DNA of 64,000 nt from JABWBH01 sp964526695 (GTDB lineage Bacteria; Planctomycetota; Phycisphaerae; UBA1845), in contig CAZGJA010000089.1 of assembly GCA_964526695.1 (NCBI GenBank), positions 186,001-250,000 of the forward strand. The letters run 5' to 3'. Position numbers and translations under genes: made by a program. Under the pieces are notes generated by a model. The model was not told where the DNA came from and ran no database searches. It saw nothing but the letters and a program-made list of their open reading frames with translations. Positions 25,915-35,215 of the stretch are shown here, one piece after another (the stretch's first letter is position 1; each line of letters opens with the position of its first letter).

Positions 25915-27360
25915 GTGAATACGACCACTGTTCTGCGGGACTTTCTGGAAATCCCCTACGATCAGCTTGAGGAAATGAACCTGCGCGCGAAGGCGGCTCG
26001 CTCCCAGCGCTCCGATCCCCGCGCGATCGCGGAGGAGCGAATTAAGTACCTCACGGATGAGCGTCGGATCAAGGCGGTGACTGTCTGCTTTTCGGACCTT
26101 GAAGGCAGGCTTCACATGCTCGATTACGACAAGAAGTTCCTGCTCAAGTCCGGCAACCATCTGACTTTCGACGGCTCTTCCGTTCGCGGCTTCACGGAGC
26201 AGGCGGAGTCGGATCTGGTGCTGACGCTAGACTGGCCGGCGTTCTACTGGCTGCCGGCGGACATCTTCGGCCCCGGGAAGGTGATCGTCTTCGGCTTCGT
26301 ACACGACAAGGACGGCACGCCGTTTCATGCGGACTTCCGCTCGACCCTGAAGCGCTACACCGACGAGCTTCATCGCAAGGACCGTCTCGTGGCCCACGTC
26401 TCCGCCGAGATCGAGGGCTTTCTCTTTAAGGGGGTGGATGCCGAGCGGCACCACCACCGCACCGGGCAGTTCGAGTTCCTCTCCACCGGCGGCTACTACC
26501 ATTCGCTGCCGCAGGATCCGCTGCGGCAGTTCATCGACCGCGCGGCCGAGGCGCAGCGCGCGCTGGGCTTCTCCAACGAGAAGGACCATCCGGAGGTCGC
26601 GCCGTCGCAGTTCGAGATGAACTTCAGCTACGCCGAGGCCATGGTCGCGGCGGACCAGATTCTTCTATACAAGCTGATCTGCCGGCAGGTCGCCAATCAG
26701 CTTGGCATGACGGCGAGCTTTCTGCCCAAGCCGATCGTGGGCATCAACGGCAACGGGATGCACACCAACATCTCGCTCTCGCGCGACGGAAAGAACCTCT
26801 TTTACGATCCCAAGGGCGAACACAGCCTCTCGGCGATGGCCTGGGACTTCGTGGACCGCATCTTGAACAACGGCACGGACATCTGCCTGGCGCTGAATCC
26901 CAGCGTCAACGCCTACCGCCGGCTGGATCCGCATTTCGAGGCGCCGAATCAGATCAAAGCCTCGGCGGTCAACCGCGGCGCGATGATCCGGGTGCCGCTG
27001 GCCAACGAGCGGTCGGCGCGTATCGAGGTGCGGTCGGTCGCGCCGGACACCAACCCCTACATGCTCGTGTACGCGCTGCTGCGCACGGGGCTGGAAGGTC
27101 CGCCCTCCGATCCGGCGGACGCCGAAGGCAAACGCTCGCGCACACGATTCCTGCCCGCCAACATTCACGACGCCATTCGCGTCTTCAAGGGCAGCAAATT
27201 CATGACCGACATCTTCGGCGAACGCACGGCCGACAAACTCGTCGAGCTGAAGCAGGCCGCCGCGGATCGCTGTCCCAAGGAATTGGGCAGCCTCATCAAG
27301 CGTGAGGAGGTCATGTTCCATCACGAAGTGACAAATCAGTTTCTCTGGGGACAGTTCTAG
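25915..27360 (+). CDS. glnA: Glutamine synthetase
   Basis: The 481-residue type I-like glutamine synthetase shows the expected active-site blocks: DGSSVRGF, AEIEGF, HPEVAPSQFEMNF, GINGNGMHTN, NPSVNAYRRL and RIEVRS. It makes glutamine from glutamate, ammonium and ATP in the cytoplasm. The tyrosine-containing NLYDLP-type adenylylation loop of enterobacterial GlnA is not seen, so covalent regulation of that kind is unlikely. The GTG start at 25915 has AAAGGAG eight bases upstream, and a promoter and an inverted repeat precede it. A strong terminator follows. A glutamate dehydrogenase gene lies nearby at 27901. Confidence 0.95.
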   Translation: MNTTTVLRDFLEIPYDQLEEMNLRAKAARSQRSDPRAIAEERIKYLTDERRIKAVTVCFSDLEGRLHMLDYDKKFLLKSGNHLTFDGSSVRGFTEQAESDLVLTLDWPAFYWLPADIFGPGKVIVFGFVHDKDGTPFHADFRSTLKRYTDELHRKDRLVAHVSAEIEGFLFKGVDAERHHHRTGQFEFLSTGGYYHSLPQDPLRQFIDRAAEAQRALGFSNEKDHPEVAPSQFEMNFSYAEAMVAADQILLYKLICRQVANQLGMTASFLPKPIVGINGNGMHTNISLSRDGKNLFYDPKGEHSLSAMAWDFVDRILNNGTDICLALNPSVNAYRRLDPHFEAPNQIKASAVNRGAMIRVPLANERSARIEVRSVAPDTNPYMLVYALLRTGLEGPPSDPADAEGKRSRTRFLPANIHDAIRVFKGSKFMTDIFGERTADKLVELKQAAADRCPKELGSLIKREEVMFHHEVTNQFLWGQF

Positions 27361-27412
27361 AGGGCAAGATCGCGGGGTCGCCAGTCCACTCGTCGCCAGA
27401 ACGAAGCGCCGA

Positions 27413-27465
27413 AAAAGAAACGATCCTCGGCACAGCCCGCAAGGGTGGCCGAGGATCGCGTTTTT
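27413..27465. terminator. Bidirectional rho-independent terminator
   Basis: The 11-base stem CGATCCTCGGC (27421-27431) pairs with GCCGAGGATCG (27448-27458). TTTTT follows on the plus strand and AAAAAGAAA precedes it, giving a U-tract on the minus strand too. It serves glnA and the convergent small gene at 27485. Confidence 0.85.
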
Positions 27466-27484
27466 CAGTCGCCGTTTGCCTGGC

Positions 27485-27682
27485 TCAGGCTCCGTCGTCG
27501 GCGTTGTCGTCAACGATGAAGTTGGCGAGCACGAAATCGCTGAGGATGTTGGCGGGGATGCCGCCCAGCGAGTAGCCGAAGCCCTTCCAGATGTTGTTGG
27601 TCAGGCCGCTGAAGGTGCAGCCGCCGCCCAGCACCAAGCCACCGGTCAGCGTCAGCGCCGCCAGTTTCGAGAACTTACGCAT
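27485..27682 (-). CDS. Small lipoprotein-like protein
   Basis: The 65-residue product starts MRKFSKLAALTLTGG and has a hydrophobic run ending GGGC, a plausible lipobox, followed by about 40 residues with no recognised motif (SLGGIPANILSDF). The ATG at 27682 has an AAGGA site seven bases upstream. It shares a bidirectional terminator with glnA. The function is unknown. Its short length and clean signals suggest a real small exported protein. Confidence 0.65.
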   Translation of the reverse strand: MRKFSKLAALTLTGGLVLGGGCTFSGLTNNIWKGFGYSLGGIPANILSDFVLANFIVDDNADDGA

Positions 27683-27900
27683 GTTTCGTTCCTTCCAAAA
27701 AAAAACGAGATTCCAGATGAACCCAACCGCCGACGCCATCTCCCATGAATGGGTCGGCCCGCAACCCCCGCGCCTCAGGTCGGTTGCATCACCGCGATCA
27801 AGGCCGCGCCAGCCCTACGCAGTTAGGGGAACAGGTTGAACGCTCAAGGCCCGAACGTCAAGGGCGCGCCGGGCGGCTTTTTTTTGAATGCCCACACCGC

Positions 27901-29169
27901 CTACCGTCGCCCGTTGACCCAGCCGCGCAGGCGGCATGCCTCCGCAACCCTCGATACTGCAAGAAGATACGCCGCCTCACGCAGGCTGATCCGCCGCTCC
28001 TGCGCCAAGGCAAAAACCGCCTGAAACGATTCCGTCATCCTCCGGTCCAGCGCCGAATGAACGTCCTCCAGCGCCCAGTAGTAGTTGTAGGCGTTCTGCA
28101 CCTGCTCGAAGTAGGAGACCGTCACGCCGCCGGCGTTGGCCAAAATGTCCGGAATGATCGGGATTCCCCGATGGTGCAGCGCGTGGTCCGCCCCCGGCGT
28201 GGTCGGACCGTTCGCCAGCTCGCAGATCATCCGCGTCGAGATCTTGTCCGCGTTCTGCCGCGTGATGACATGCTCGATCGCCGCCGGAATCAGCACGTCG
28301 CAGGGCAGCGTCAGCAGGTCGTCGTTGCTGATCCGCTCCCCGCCGGGAAATCCGTCGAGCCGCTGGGCATGATGCTGGTAGTAATCCAGCGCCGCCGGCA
28401 CATCGATCCCTTTCTCGTTGCGGATCGCGGCATCCTCCGCCCCGATGGCGACCACTTTCCCGCCCGCCTTGTGCAGGATCGTCGCCAGCCCGCCCCCGAC
28501 GTTGCCGAAGCCCTGAATGACGTAACGCGCGCTTGAGCCGAGATTAAGCCCCAGCGCCTTGTCGGCCTCGCGGATGGCGTACATCCCGCCCAACGACGTG
28601 GCGTCCGCGCGCCCTCGCGAGCCGCCCAGCGCAAGAGGCTTGCCGGTGATGACGCCCGGCTCGCTGTGGGCCTTGATCATCTCGTACTCGTCCAGCATCC
28701 AGGCCATGTGCTGCGGGGTCGTATGCACATCCGGCGCGGGGACGTCCCGGTCCCACGCCAACTCGTGCGCGAACGCCTGAATGTACGCGCGCGACAACCG
28801 CTGCGCCTCCAGCGGGGAAAGCGCCCGCGGATTGCAGGTGATGCCGCCCTTGCCGCCGCCGAGGGGAAGATCCACGACGGCCGTCTTCCACGTCATCCAG
28901 CACGCCAGCGCGCGCACGGTGTCGATCGTCTCGTTGACGTGCCAGCGCAGCCCGCCCTTGGTCGGCCCACGGGCGTTGTTGTACTGCACGCGGTAGGCCT
29001 GGAAGACCTGAATGGCGCCGTCGTCCATGCGGAAGGGGATACGAGCTTCGTATTCCCTCATGGGCCAGCGCAGCAGCTCGCGCAGCCCATCCTCCAGCCC
29101 AAGGGCGTGCGACGCATGGTCCACCAGCGCCTGGGCATGGTGAAACGGGTTATGTCCTTCGCTGCTCAC
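27901..29169 (-). CDS. Glutamate dehydrogenase, second copy
   Basis: The 422-residue Glu/Leu dehydrogenase has KGGLRWH, GGGKGGI (catalytic lysine region), PAPDVHT and the Rossmann VIQGFGNVGG. It is clearly a paralogue of the enzyme at 5334 and the same length class. The start is the GTG at 29169, with GGAGG five bases upstream. The open frame further upstream includes a repeat hairpin and is discarded. The N-terminus then begins SSEGHNPFHHAQALVD. It interconverts glutamate and 2-oxoglutarate plus ammonium. Leucine or another amino acid as substrate cannot be excluded. Its nearness to glnA suggests a role in ammonium assimilation. Confidence 0.9.
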   Translation of the reverse strand: MSSEGHNPFHHAQALVDHASHALGLEDGLRELLRWPMREYEARIPFRMDDGAIQVFQAYRVQYNNARGPTKGGLRWHVNETIDTVRALACWMTWKTAVVDLPLGGGKGGITCNPRALSPLEAQRLSRAYIQAFAHELAWDRDVPAPDVHTTPQHMAWMLDEYEMIKAHSEPGVITGKPLALGGSRGRADATSLGGMYAIREADKALGLNLGSSARYVIQGFGNVGGGLATILHKAGGKVVAIGAEDAAIRNEKGIDVPAALDYYQHHAQRLDGFPGGERISNDDLLTLPCDVLIPAAIEHVITRQNADKISTRMICELANGPTTPGADHALHHRGIPIIPDILANAGGVTVSYFEQVQNAYNYYWALEDVHSALDRRMTESFQAVFALAQERRISLREAAYLLAVSRVAEACRLRGWVNGRR

Positions 29170-29292
29170 GGATGCCTCCGAAGCCAAGTCTGAACACCGG
29201 GGATCTAAGGTGCGTAGCATACCGGGCGGGGACGGCATCCCAAAACTGGCGTCCAAGTTGGGGATGGCGTCAGGGCAGCGCGCACGGCGGCA

Positions 29293-29327
29293 GGGTGGCA
29301 CGGTCTGGCGTGCTCGCCAGGCCGTGG
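29293..29327. repeat. GTGCCACCC-tailed hairpin, inverted copy
   Basis: On the minus strand it reads CACGGCCTGGCG-AGCA-CGCCAGACCGTG then CCACCC, an imperfect 12-base stem. Copies with a GGTA loop lie at 38780 and 48357. Confidence 0.65.
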
Positions 29328-29501
29328 AACGCACGCAGGGTGGGCTATGCCCGCCGATTCGCCGCACCGCCATCGAGGATGACTGAACAAGTGCATTTCG
29401 CACACAAGGGATCGTGATAGGGGCCCATCCAGCTTTCCGCCCCGTTCAACCGATATTCAACTGTCGATACCTTTGTCAGCCGCGCTTTCAAGAGACCTGC
29501 C

Positions 29502-30863
29502 ATGACGAAAGCACAACTCACCAGCGCCACCGCCATCCAGACTCGGTTCGTCACCGTCGCCACACTCGCACTTGCCTGCGCCATCGGGCCGAAACCGGCT
29601 TCCGGGCAAGCATCCGAACGCGCCGCGCAGCCCGCCAACGCGGAAGTCGCGGCGTGGATCGAGAAGCTGGCCGCCCCGAAGTATCAGGACCGCATCGAGG
29701 CCACCCGCCGACTCTGCCAGTTGGGTCCGGTTGCGCGAGAGGCGCTCCGCGCGGCCTGCAAAAGTGAGTCCTTCGAGATATCCACCCGGGCGCAGCAACT
29801 CGTGGCCGTCCTGGACCGCCAGTTCTTCTCCGGTATCCGCGTGACGCTGACCGCTTCCAAGACCTCCGTCGCATGGGACGAGCCGTTCGACGTCGTGATC
29901 GAACTGGAAAACGCGTCCGCCTTCGAAGCCCGCGTGCCGTTTGAGCTTGGCGCGCTGCCCGTCGCGGACTCAACGACCTTGACCGATCTTCAGCAGGCCA
30001 CGGCGATGGTGGACGCGGGCGATTTCCTGGAAGCCACGGACGGCGCGGGGCAGCCCGTCGCGCTGCGGCTGGACGACATCAACGAGGAACCCGCCATCCA
30101 CGCCATGATCTCCGCGCGGGCGTCCGCCGGACCGGTCCACGTGCTCAAGCCGGGCGAGAAGGCGTCATTCGTCCTCGCGCAGTTCAACCGCGGGTGGGCG
30201 CGCTTCCCTCTGTTGACGGCCGGTGAGGCGACGATCCGCTTCGGCTACGTGCCGGAATGGCCCGAGGACGAGACCTTCGGCGACTTCAACCGCCAGCGCG
30301 TCGGCGAAGTGTCCAGTGCGCCGATCAAGGTTCGCGTGACGCGCGGCGCGCCCGAAATGCTGAGCCGCTCGGGGCGCATGGCCGAGATCAAGGTCGAGCC
30401 GTCGGGCGATGAGTACGTCGCCAAAATCCTCTGCCTCTACGACAAACCGATTCAACTCAACATTCAGTACGGCGCAACGCTGCCCTTCGCCCAGTTTCAT
30501 TGGATGCTCAGCGCCGGCGAGGAAGATCGCATGATTGCCGGCGCCGAGCAGACGCGGTCGCGCCTGACCGACTTCGCCGCGTCGGGCTTCTCGATTCTAC
30601 AGCCCGGCGAGTCGCTCGAATTGGGGCGCGTGAAAGTCGCCCGCGTCCGCGAGGCCTGCGCCGCGCCGCCGAACCCCTCGACCCAGCCCTGCCGGCTCAC
30701 CGCCTCGTACATCAACCTCTGCTCGCGCGCCTGGCAGCTCGATCAGGAACGCCGCAACGCCGAGGAGTGGAAGACGATGCCGCCGCAACTGCGAACCCCG
30801 CTGCCCCCCCGCATCTTCGCCGGCCAGCTTCGCACCGAGGCCGTCGCCATCGAGCCGAAGTGA
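29502..30863 (+). CDS. Secreted protein with HEAT-like N-terminal part
   Basis: The 453-residue product has a signal peptide ending near ASG. Residues about 45-110 form a helical HEAT-like repeat (AAWIEKLAAPKYQDRIEATR). The rest is beta-rich, with pieces that look like immunoglobulin-type sandwiches (DVVIELENAS and later segments). No catalytic motif is seen. The start ATG at 29502 has AGAG upstream. It lies 42 bases before the DUF3604 lipoprotein gene, on the same strand, so the two may be co-expressed and work together outside the inner membrane. That link is inference. Confidence 0.65.
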   Translation: MTKAQLTSATAIQTRFVTVATLALACAIGPKPASGQASERAAQPANAEVAAWIEKLAAPKYQDRIEATRRLCQLGPVAREALRAACKSESFEISTRAQQLVAVLDRQFFSGIRVTLTASKTSVAWDEPFDVVIELENASAFEARVPFELGALPVADSTTLTDLQQATAMVDAGDFLEATDGAGQPVALRLDDINEEPAIHAMISARASAGPVHVLKPGEKASFVLAQFNRGWARFPLLTAGEATIRFGYVPEWPEDETFGDFNRQRVGEVSSAPIKVRVTRGAPEMLSRSGRMAEIKVEPSGDEYVAKILCLYDKPIQLNIQYGATLPFAQFHWMLSAGEEDRMIAGAEQTRSRLTDFAASGFSILQPGESLELGRVKVARVREACAAPPNPSTQPCRLTASYINLCSRAWQLDQERRNAEEWKTMPPQLRTPLPPRIFAGQLRTEAVAIEPK

Positions 30864-30905
30864 TCGCGCGGGACACGCCCGCCGGCGCGGATTATCATCG
30901 CCTTC

Positions 30906-33134
30906 ATGCGACGAACGACCGCCCGACAACGAGCCGCGGACCCAAGCCCGCGCGGATTAGTTGAGCGAGAAGCGCGCTCCTGGAGAATTGCATCGACGCT
31001 CGTGTCCATTCTGTTCGCGGCGTGCGCCAATCAAGCATCGACTCAAATCACGCCCCCTGCTGCCGATGAACCCGACCCGCCGCCGCGCCTTGTTCTGCCG
31101 GACGAGTCGATGTTCAAACCTTCCGCCGCGGACGGCCAAGGCTTGGCGATCGCCGCGCCGCAGCTTGTTGACGTGTCGTCGCCCATCACCGTGCAGGTCC
31201 GCTTCACCGTCGGCGCGCCGGGCATCGCCGAGGGCGGAGGCGTACGCTTCTCCGTCCCGAAGTTCTGGGGCTGGTCTCCACCGCAGACCCGCGATCCCGA
31301 CGCGCCGGGATTTGCGACGGTCGCGGCGAGTCGAGCAGACGCAAGGATCGAGGTGAACGCGCTCCCTGCCGACGGCTTCGTCTTCGCCGTCGTGCGCGCT
31401 GCGCCGCTCATTGCGGGAGACGAGCTGCTCTTCACCTACGGCGACACCGCGGGCGGCCTGCACCCCGGCGCGCAAGGCCTCAGCGACCGATTCGCCGAGC
31501 GCGGCGAGCGGTTCTTCATCAAGGTCGATGGCGACGGCGACGGCTTCTACACGCCCATCGCGCAGCAGCCGACGATTTCCATCCGCTCGACGCGCGCCGA
31601 TCGCCTTGTGTGCTTTGCTCCATCGCAGGCGAGGGTCGGCGAACCGTTCGAAGTCACGCTGGCCGCGCTCGACCGCACGTTCAATCTCGTGGATTCGCAC
31701 GTCAGCGGCGCGATCAAAGCGGCCGTGACCGGTTCCGATCCGCAGGAACAACCGATTCCCATCCAGCTCAAGGAGGCCGATCGCGGCGCGATCCGTTTTT
31801 CGGTTACCCCAAAAGCGCCGGGCGTCCTTCGCGTGCGCGTCGAAGACGGCGATCACCCCAACCTCCAGCCCGCCATCTCCAACCCGATCCTCGTGGACGA
31901 CGGCGGCGCCCGACCGTACTCGCTCTTCTGGGGCGATCTCCAGATTCACACCCAGCTCAGCGACGGCACAGGCGACCCCGGCGACGTGTACCGCTACGCG
32001 CGCGACGTGGCGCGGCTCGACGTGGCCGCGATCACCGACCACGACCACTGGGGCTACCAGCCGCTCGACGCGGACCCGCCCGCATGGCGCCGAATCCTCG
32101 ACCTCAACCGCGAGTGGACGAAGCCCGGCGCGTTCGTGACCTTCCCGGGCTACGAATGGACCAACTGGACGCACGGCCACCGCCACGTGCTTTTCGCTCG
32201 AGAAGAGGACGCGGTCATCTTCAGCACCGCGGACAAAGCCTGCGACCATCCGCTCGAATTGTGGAAGCAGCTCGGCGAGCGCGACGGTGTGACGATTTCC
32301 CACCACTGCGGCGGCGGGCCGATCCCCACGTTCTGGAAATACTGCGACGCGAAATACGAGCCGGTCGTCGAGATGGTCTCGGTCCACGGCGTTTCGGAGA
32401 TGATGGGGCATCCACGGTGCATCTATTCGCCCGTCGAGTCAGGCATGGCGCAGGCGGCGCTGGCCCGCGGTCACCGGCTCGGCATGATCGGCTCCGGCGA
32501 CACGCACGACGGACATCCGGGGCTTGGCTCGCCGAGTCAGCGCGCGGGGCTTGCCGGCATCTGGGCCAAGGCGCTGTCGCGCGAGGCGATCCTCGAAGCC
32601 CTGCGCGCGCGCCGCGTGTACGCGACCACCGGCTGTCGCGGCATCCTGCGTTTTCACAGCGGAAAAACAGCGATGGGCGGCGTGCTTCGGCTGGATGACG
32701 CCTCGCAACCACGGACGTTTTCGATCAGCGTCGTCGCCGACGCGGCCCCCGTGCAGTCCGTCACGCTGGTCAAGAACAACGATCCGGTGGTTACGGTCCC
32801 CGGCGCGGGTTTCATTCAGACGGTCGAATGGCGCGACGAAGCGCCGGCGCGCAGTGGAGATTACTACTACGCGCGCATCGTGCAGGAGGACAACGAGTGG
32901 ATATGGTCCAGCCCCATCTGGATCGAACTCGCCCCGCGCCGAGAAGGCGACGAGCAGGGCAGTTCCCCGCTCCGCGACGAGCAGGGCAGTTCCCCGCTCC
33001 GCGACGAGAAGGGTAGTTCGTCGCTCCGCGACGAGAGGGGTAGTTCGTCGCTCCGCGACGAACGCTCGCCACGGAGTGGCGAACTACCCGGTTCGCTCCG
33101 TGACGAGACTCAGCCCCCGCCTGCGCGAGAATGA
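30906..33134 (+). CDS. DUF3604-family PHP-like lipoprotein with repeat-derived C-terminal tail
   Basis: The 742-residue product has a lipobox-like ILFAAC near residue 40. After a beta-rich N-terminal half comes the DUF3604 domain from about residue 335. It has FWGDLQIHTQLSDGTGDPG, AITDHDHWGY, ISHHCGG and GSGDTHDGHPG, metal-binding motifs of the PHP/amidohydrolase type. A metal-dependent hydrolase role on the cell surface is inferred. Residues 682-717 are four nine-residue repeats of DE[QKR]GSS[PS]LR followed by a degenerate copy. They are encoded by 27-bp hairpin units that also occur between genes at 62992. The tail is therefore probably an inserted repeat and not part of the enzyme. Confidence 0.82.
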   Translation: MRRTTARQRAADPSPRGLVEREARSWRIASTLVSILFAACANQASTQITPPAADEPDPPPRLVLPDESMFKPSAADGQGLAIAAPQLVDVSSPITVQVRFTVGAPGIAEGGGVRFSVPKFWGWSPPQTRDPDAPGFATVAASRADARIEVNALPADGFVFAVVRAAPLIAGDELLFTYGDTAGGLHPGAQGLSDRFAERGERFFIKVDGDGDGFYTPIAQQPTISIRSTRADRLVCFAPSQARVGEPFEVTLAALDRTFNLVDSHVSGAIKAAVTGSDPQEQPIPIQLKEADRGAIRFSVTPKAPGVLRVRVEDGDHPNLQPAISNPILVDDGGARPYSLFWGDLQIHTQLSDGTGDPGDVYRYARDVARLDVAAITDHDHWGYQPLDADPPAWRRILDLNREWTKPGAFVTFPGYEWTNWTHGHRHVLFAREEDAVIFSTADKACDHPLELWKQLGERDGVTISHHCGGGPIPTFWKYCDAKYEPVVEMVSVHGVSEMMGHPRCIYSPVESGMAQAALARGHRLGMIGSGDTHDGHPGLGSPSQRAGLAGIWAKALSREAILEALRARRVYATTGCRGILRFHSGKTAMGGVLRLDDASQPRTFSISVVADAAPVQSVTLVKNNDPVVTVPGAGFIQTVEWRDEAPARSGDYYYARIVQEDNEWIWSSPIWIELAPRREGDEQGSSPLRDEQGSSPLRDEKGSSSLRDERGSSSLRDERSPRSGELPGSLRDETQPPPARE
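32949..33110. repeat. Tandem hairpin array inside a coding sequence
   Basis: There are four 27-bp units starting at 32949, 32976, 33003 and 33030, then a fifth degenerate hairpin, CGCCACGGAGTGGCG. Each contains TCGTCGC-TCC-GCGACGA or a variant, with GGGTAGTT or GGGCAGTT before it. The inverse, GCGACGAACTACCC, occurs twice at 62992-63042. Confidence 0.75.
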
Positions 33135-33167
33135 CAGCCTGGATTCCCGCCTGCGCGGGACTGACGA
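33111..33167. repeat. dRS3-like palindrome pair, inverted
   Basis: CCCCCGCCTGCGCGAGAATG and ATTCCCGCCTGCGCGGGACT lie head to tail. They span the 3' end of the DUF3604 gene including its stop codon at 33132-33134. Confidence 0.6.
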
Positions 33168-33220
33168 AGCCAACCTCTCGCCGCGCGCTGTCAGGCTTGA
33201 AGGGATTCCCAATCGCCGCG

Positions 33221-35215
33221 TCAGGGGGCCACAGGGCGCAGGTACGGCGCGGTCACCGAGTTCCTCACGGCCGTCGGGCTGGGGCGGACGGGTTTCCGGG
33301 CCGGCGTCGCCGAAGCCGGCCGGGCGGCGTTGCGGTCCTGTCGGCACCAATGGTCCACCACGTCGTCCACGTTGTTGATCGGCTTGTCGTTGGACCAGTG
33401 CCGGAAGAAGTCCACGTTGCCGGACTGCGGCGTGTGCTCCGGAAGGTCGATCAGCGTGCGCATCGGCATCATGACGCTGTCGCCGATCACAAACCCCTCG
33501 CCCGGGCGCAGAATCGGCAGCATCTTGATCAGATCGGTGAAGTGATCGCTGACCACCCGCGCAATGTAATGCTGGTCGTCCGGGTTGCTCAGCCGCATCA
33601 CCAGCAGGTTGTTGCACTGCGCCAGCACCGTCTCCGACAGCTCGGACGGCCTCTGCGACACAACCATGGCACTCACGCCGTACTTGCGACCCTCCTTGGC
33701 CACGCGCTCGACGGCCTTCTTGGCGAAGCAGCGGCGCGTCTCGACGCGGGGGATGTAATTGTGCGCCTCCTCGTACACGAGGCAGATCGGGTGCCGGTCC
33801 GACGCCGGCGTCCAGAAGTTCACGTCGAACATCAGCCGGGTCAGCACCGCCACGGCCACGTCCACCACCTCGAACGGGATGCCCGACAGATCGATGATCG
33901 TCAGGTTGCTGCGCGGTTCGACCCGCCCCGTCAGCAGCTTGATCAGGTGGTTCAGCACGGCCGACATCTGGCCGGCGCTATTCTCCGCCGCGAGCTGGTC
34001 CCGGAAGTAGCGCGACTTGGCCGCATGCTCGATGGGGCGGAGCAGGAACTCATACCGCCGATCGTTGAGCAGGGTGTCTATGCGGTCTATGAGGCCTATG
34101 AGCTTGGCATGGTAAAGAGGGTGCGGCGTTTCGCCCTGCGGGTTGCCCTTGTTGAAGGGGCATCGCTGCCGGCGCAGGAGCTTCTGCTGCTCGACGGGGT
34201 CCATCGACCTCATGGCCAGGTTCGAGAAAGCGAGGTGCTCACTGTTGAGAACGAAACGGGCCTCGTTGAGGTTCTCCGCGTACTCCTTCAGTCGCAGAAG
34301 CGAGAAGTACACCGGCGTGTCGAGGGTCAACGCCTGCTCCAGCCCGAGTTCGGCGGCGGCGTCCTCTTTGAACTCCAGCAGGGCGGAACGCAGGAACGAA
34401 ATCTGACTCGTGATGTGCAGAGGATTTGATTCATCCACGAAGAGCGATTCAAGCTCCTCATACTTCAGCAGCCAGTAGGGCAACACGAGCTCTTCGACGG
34501 ATAAATATGTGGCGTTGGCGTCGATCTGCCCGGCTTCATCGCTGAACGCCTTGCGATACTCGCCGTGCATGTCGAACATCACCACCTGCGCCTGCGGGAG
34601 GTCGAGCACCTCCTGGAGGATCTTCGCCGTCGCGCAGCTTTTGCCGGAGCCGCTGTTGCCCACCACCGCCACGTGCTTGGCGAAGAATTCCGTTCCCAGA
34701 ACGTTCACGTCGAAGCTGGTGTTCAGGGCGAAGCGGCCCAGCCGGAAGGCCTTCTGGTGGTCCTCGGCCTCGGTCATCCGGTTGAAACCGCAGAAGATGG
34801 TCTCGAAGTCGGCTTGGACGGCGAGCCGCACCGCGTCGCCGATGAGGGGGTAGGCATTGATCCCGCGTGCGAACGTGTTGCCATGGACTTCGCCCAGCAA
34901 CTGCACTTGCAGAACCGTCCCGCCTGCCGCCCCGTCGGGACTGGTTCCGCGCTTGGAGGCGGTCACAAAACCGACGAGGTTGCGGTCGGCAGCGGGGAAG
35001 ACAAGGTAGGAGCCGATCCTGCCCACCGGGTAATCGCGCCCGGCATGTTCGATGCGGGTCTGCTCCGTGGTCAGGTCCACCTCGACATGCCCCACGGCCA
35101 CGCCCGCCACGGTTCCCACTGTCAGGTGATCGTCACCGTTTCCCATGCAAGCCATCCGATCGAAAGGCCGAAACTCGGTGTCCATGAACCGGGGTGGGAG
35201 CCACACCCCATCCAT
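33221..35215 (-). CDS. HerA-like (DUF87/FtsK superfamily) ATPase
   Basis: The product is up to 664 residues. The N-terminal about 120 residues form a HAS-barrel-like region (VGTVAGVAVGHVEVDL). The motor follows, with Walker A AVVGNSGSGKSC at about 184-194, FDMHGEY, and Walker B ICLVYEEAHNY. SAMVVSQRPSELSETVL is the sensor region. HerA-type ATPases are hexameric DNA translocases that usually partner NurA nuclease in end resection. No nurA, sir2 or other partner is adjacent. The start is uncertain: ATGs at 35215, 35185, 35155 and 35146 all precede the barrel and none has a strong ribosome binding site. Confidence 0.85.
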   Translation of the reverse strand: MDGVWLPPRFMDTEFRPFDRMACMGNGDDHLTVGTVAGVAVGHVEVDLTTEQTRIEHAGRDYPVGRIGSYLVFPAADRNLVGFVTASKRGTSPDGAAGGTVLQVQLLGEVHGNTFARGINAYPLIGDAVRLAVQADFETIFCGFNRMTEAEDHQKAFRLGRFALNTSFDVNVLGTEFFAKHVAVVGNSGSGKSCATAKILQEVLDLPQAQVVMFDMHGEYRKAFSDEAGQIDANATYLSVEELVLPYWLLKYEELESLFVDESNPLHITSQISFLRSALLEFKEDAAAELGLEQALTLDTPVYFSLLRLKEYAENLNEARFVLNSEHLAFSNLAMRSMDPVEQQKLLRRQRCPFNKGNPQGETPHPLYHAKLIGLIDRIDTLLNDRRYEFLLRPIEHAAKSRYFRDQLAAENSAGQMSAVLNHLIKLLTGRVEPRSNLTIIDLSGIPFEVVDVAVAVLTRLMFDVNFWTPASDRHPICLVYEEAHNYIPRVETRRCFAKKAVERVAKEGRKYGVSAMVVSQRPSELSETVLAQCNNLLVMRLSNPDDQHYIARVVSDHFTDLIKMLPILRPGEGFVIGDSVMMPMRTLIDLPEHTPQSGNVDFFRHWSNDKPINNVDDVVDHWCRQDRNAARPASATPARKPVRPSPTAVRNSVTAPYLRPVAP

